From assembly GCA_964422365.1 (NCBI GenBank), contig CAYRAV010000008.1:10978-74977 (forward strand): a stretch of DNA of 64,000 nucleotides. The letters are read 5' to 3'. Below, piece by piece: positions 61,753 to 64,000 of the stretch. The notes below the pieces were generated by a model. That model saw nothing but the letters and a program-made list of their open reading frames with translations. It did not search any database and was not told the origin of the DNA. The stretch's first letter is position 1. Each line of letters opens with the position of its first letter. Origin of the DNA: CAYRAV01 sp964422365. Lineage in GTDB: Bacteria; Bacillota; Clostridia; Lachnospirales; Lachnospiraceae. The position numbers and the translations under genes were made by a program.

Positions 61753-63084
61753 TTAAACTCCCTGTGCAAGCATAGCCTCTGCTACTTTTTCAAAGCCTGC
61801 TATATTTGCTCCAACTACATAATTTCCTTCAAATCCATAACGTTTTGCTGCATCATCTAAGTTATGGAAAATATTTACCATAATGGTTTGTAATTTGCTA
61901 TCTACTTCTTCAAATGACCAGCTTAATCTCTCGCTGTTCTGAGACATTTCAAGTGCAGAAGTTGCAACACCGCCAGCATTTGCAGCCTTACCAGGTGCAA
62001 ATAATACACCATTAGCTTGCAAATATTCTGTAGCTTCTAATGTAGTAGGCATATTAGCACCTTCTGCTACTGCGATACAGCCATTTGCTACAAGTGCTTT
62101 GGCATCTTCTAATAATAATTCATTTTGTGTCGCACATGGTAATGCAACATCACATTTTACAGTCCATACACCACGACCTTCATGGTATTCTGAATTTGGT
62201 CTGTAGTTTTTATATTCTGTTAATCTTGCACGTTTTACTTCTTTGATTTCTTTTAATGCTGCAACATCAATTCCATCTGGATCATACACCCATCCTGTAG
62301 AATCACTTACTGTTACTACTTTTGCACCTAACTGCTGTGCCTTTTGAGTTGCATAGATTGCAACATTACCAGAACCAGATACACAAACTGTTTTTCCATT
62401 CATATCTTTGCCATTTGATTTTAACATTTCCTGTGTTAAATAAAGCAATCCATATCCTGTTGCCTCTGTTCTTGCTAAAGAACCACCATAAGATAATCCT
62501 TTACCTGTTAAAACACCTTCATAAACACTTTTGATTTTCTTATACTGACCAAACATATATCCAATTTCTCTTGCGCCTGTTCCAATGTCTCCTGCTGGAA
62601 CATCTGTGTCAGCACCAATATATTTGCACAATTCTGTCATAAAGCTTTGGCAGAATGCCATAACTTCACGATCTGATTTGCCTTTAGGATCAAAGTCAGA
62701 ACCACCTTTTCCACCACCAATTGGAAGTCCAGTCAATGAATTTTTAAAAATCTGTTCAAAACCTAAAAATTTGATAATACCAACATTTACAGATGGATGC
62801 AGACGCAATCCACCCTTATATGGTCCAATGCTGTTATTAAACTGTACACGATATCCTGTATTTACCTGCACCTGACCTTTATCGTCTACCCAAGGCACAC
62901 GGAACTTAAATTGTCTGTCTGGTTCAACTAATCTTTCTAACAAAGCTTCCTTTCTATACAAGGCTTCATTTGCATCAATTACAGGTCTTAACGATTCTAG
63001 TACCTCTTTTACAGCTTGATGAAATTCAGGTTCACTTGGATTTTTCTTAACAACTAATTCAATCACTTCGTCCACATAGCTCAT
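61753..63084 (-). CDS. gdhA: NADP-specific glutamate dehydrogenase
   Basis: 443 residues. Aminates 2-oxoglutarate to glutamate with NADPH, assimilating ammonia. RVQFNNSIGPYKGGLRLHPSV (core QFNNSIGPYKGGLR), FKNSLTGLPIGGGKGGSDFDP with the catalytic Lys, PAGDIGTGAREIGYMFG, and VSGSGNVAIYATQ of the Rossmann fold are all present. The frame opens at 63120, but TGAGGAGGATAAACAC directly before ATG 63084 decides the start. Single gene with its own terminator. Confidence 0.97.
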   Translation of the reverse strand: MSYVDEVIELVVKKNPSEPEFHQAVKEVLESLRPVIDANEALYRKEALLERLVEPDRQFKFRVPWVDDKGQVQVNTGYRVQFNNSIGPYKGGLRLHPSVNVGIIKFLGFEQIFKNSLTGLPIGGGKGGSDFDPKGKSDREVMAFCQSFMTELCKYIGADTDVPAGDIGTGAREIGYMFGQYKKIKSVYEGVLTGKGLSYGGSLARTEATGYGLLYLTQEMLKSNGKDMNGKTVCVSGSGNVAIYATQKAQQLGAKVVTVSDSTGWVYDPDGIDVAALKEIKEVKRARLTEYKNYRPNSEYHEGRGVWTVKCDVALPCATQNELLLEDAKALVANGCIAVAEGANMPTTLEATEYLQANGVLFAPGKAANAGGVATSALEMSQNSERLSWSFEEVDSKLQTIMVNIFHNLDDAAKRYGFEGNYVVGANIAGFEKVAEAMLAQGV

Positions 63085-63359
63085 GTGTTTATCCTCCTCA
63101 ATTAATCTAATCTTTAGCAAGTTTATATTGATATCCGATTATGGAAACTTGTCACACATGTTTTCTAATCTTCGCTTTGAAACATCTGACACTTTAACCA
63201 TAATTAACACCTATCTTCTTTGACCTGCTGTTCTCCATTATATCCCTTTCATTTAATTTTTTCAATAATTTGCTTTATTTTTTTTATTTTTTTCTTATTT
63301 TTAGGTAATAATTCATCTGTGTAAAAATGATTATGCAAATTGTATGCGGAAGCTCTCTA

Positions 63360-63510
63360 AAGCGTGTTTGGAAATTGCTTGTTACAAGATGTGTGTCATA
63401 ATTTGTAGAAATTTGTTCTAAATTAAAGAGATGCAACAGGCGGCATTGAATGAATTGAGGGCGAATTCCATATCTTATTGCACAAAATCTTCCAGACCGA
63501 ATGGTATCCA
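63360..63510. repeat. Degraded copy of repeat family 1
   Basis: AAAGCGTGTTTGGAAATTGC starts the copy and is followed by TTGTTACAAGATGTGTGTC, ATTTGTTCTAAATTA and GCATTGAATGAATT, in the order of the 25667 element. The right end is lost and the GH18 remnant begins at 63529. Confidence 0.6.
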
Positions 63511-63528
63511 ATTATGGTTTGATATTAT

Positions 63529-64000
63529 TCATTTTATAATATCAAATGTATCATTCAACAAAATCCAATTGGCCAAAAACAGACGCATAACTTGCCAATA
63601 TCCTACACCCATCAAATCATATTCAGATACTAAATTAAATTTTGCTTTCATACTTCTTACATCCTCAAACCAAACTTCATGTTCTATCCCATTTGACCAG
63701 TAACGGAAATATGGCGACTGGGCGGTTTCATCAAATTGAATCACAGCATTGTTTGAAGCGGCAATAAGGGGAGCAGATGTATTGCTGATTACTGTAGCTT
63801 TTGTCACACCACTCTGATAAGGCAGCGGCCAGTCATATCCATAGTTTGGAATTCCAAGATTAATTTTGGTATTGGGAATTTCTGTGATGGCATATTCAAC
63901 TACTCTTCTTACCATATTAACAGGTGCTACTGCCATTGGTTCACTATATGTATATCATCATACATGCTATAGGTAAAATATCTATATTTCAAAACCAATT
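63529..64000 (-). pseudogene. GH18 spore-type hydrolase remnant (SleL/YaaH-like), edge of window
   Basis: The readable part (135 residues, 63529-63936) is the C-terminal half of a SleL/YaaH-like GH18 barrel: LGIPNYGYDWPLPYQSG, SPYFRYWSNGIEHEVWFED and DLMGVGYWQVMRLF. Upstream of MAVAPVNM the frame reads YTYSEP and then meets two TGA codons; the expected Tyr-Asp-Glu-Trp-Gly region seems to have lost about 7 bases (TATGATGATATACA). The gene would cut spore cortex fragments. The start is beyond the edge or lost. Fragment decay, rather than an intact gene, is favoured. Confidence 0.65.

Overview
The window is AT-rich chromosomal DNA from a Gram-positive anaerobe, most likely a Lachnospiraceae-type member of the Clostridia. 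Reasons: low GC, strong AGGAGG-type ribosome binding sites, a glmS ribozyme, a MecA adaptor, BioY, type II NADP isocitrate dehydrogenase and NADP glutamate dehydrogenase, many intrinsic terminators, and TGA used as a stop. No rRNA, tRNA, CRISPR array or intact transposase was found.

Layout. 1-5717: arginine biosynthesis, with argC-GNAT-argJ-argB-argD leftward and argG rightward, sharing an intergenic region with ArgR-like boxes. 5884-13297: small membrane proteins (GtrA, DUF2752, DUF4190, EamA), MecA, a c-di-GMP phosphodiesterase, a YcxB-like protein and a divergent VTC-like protein. 13763-18678: a class A PBP split by an in-frame TGA and a sensor kinase split by an in-frame TAA. 19207-31855: metabolic genes (lysC, glgB, glmS with its ribozyme, maf, icd, M18 peptidase, BirA-boxed bioY). 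32042-33917: a HinfI-like type II restriction-modification pair. 34136-40312: housekeeping genes (ndk, rarA, YgjP-like protease, IMPACT protein) and a candidate C-rich small RNA.

40665-57925 is a long accessory run, all on the minus strand. It begins at 57925 with a SWIM protein, a HEAT-like protein, a MoxR AAA+ ATPase, a DUF5682 protein and a VWA protein. These have the domain make-up of the functionally obscure yehL-yehM-yehP-yehQ group of Escherichia coli. They are followed by DUF434, the RNA ligase RtcB, a coupled 76-residue ORF, immunity-like proteins (Imm7, DUF4253, DUF6630), a cis-prenyltransferase variant, a second HEAT-like protein and an ATP-grasp enzyme. This is the best candidate for a poorly described system: an ATPase/VWA/DUF5682 machine next to an RNA repair module. 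58307-63084: a sensor kinase/HD-GYP pair, an XRE regulator and gdhA. The right edge holds a decayed GH18 spore-type hydrolase.

Several families of palindromic, non-coding repeats are scattered between genes: a MITE-like element of about 230 bp with degraded copies, a 106-107 bp hairpin element found twice, and elements with a CAGTTCAGCCAT-type end, one of which lies in the ndk leader.
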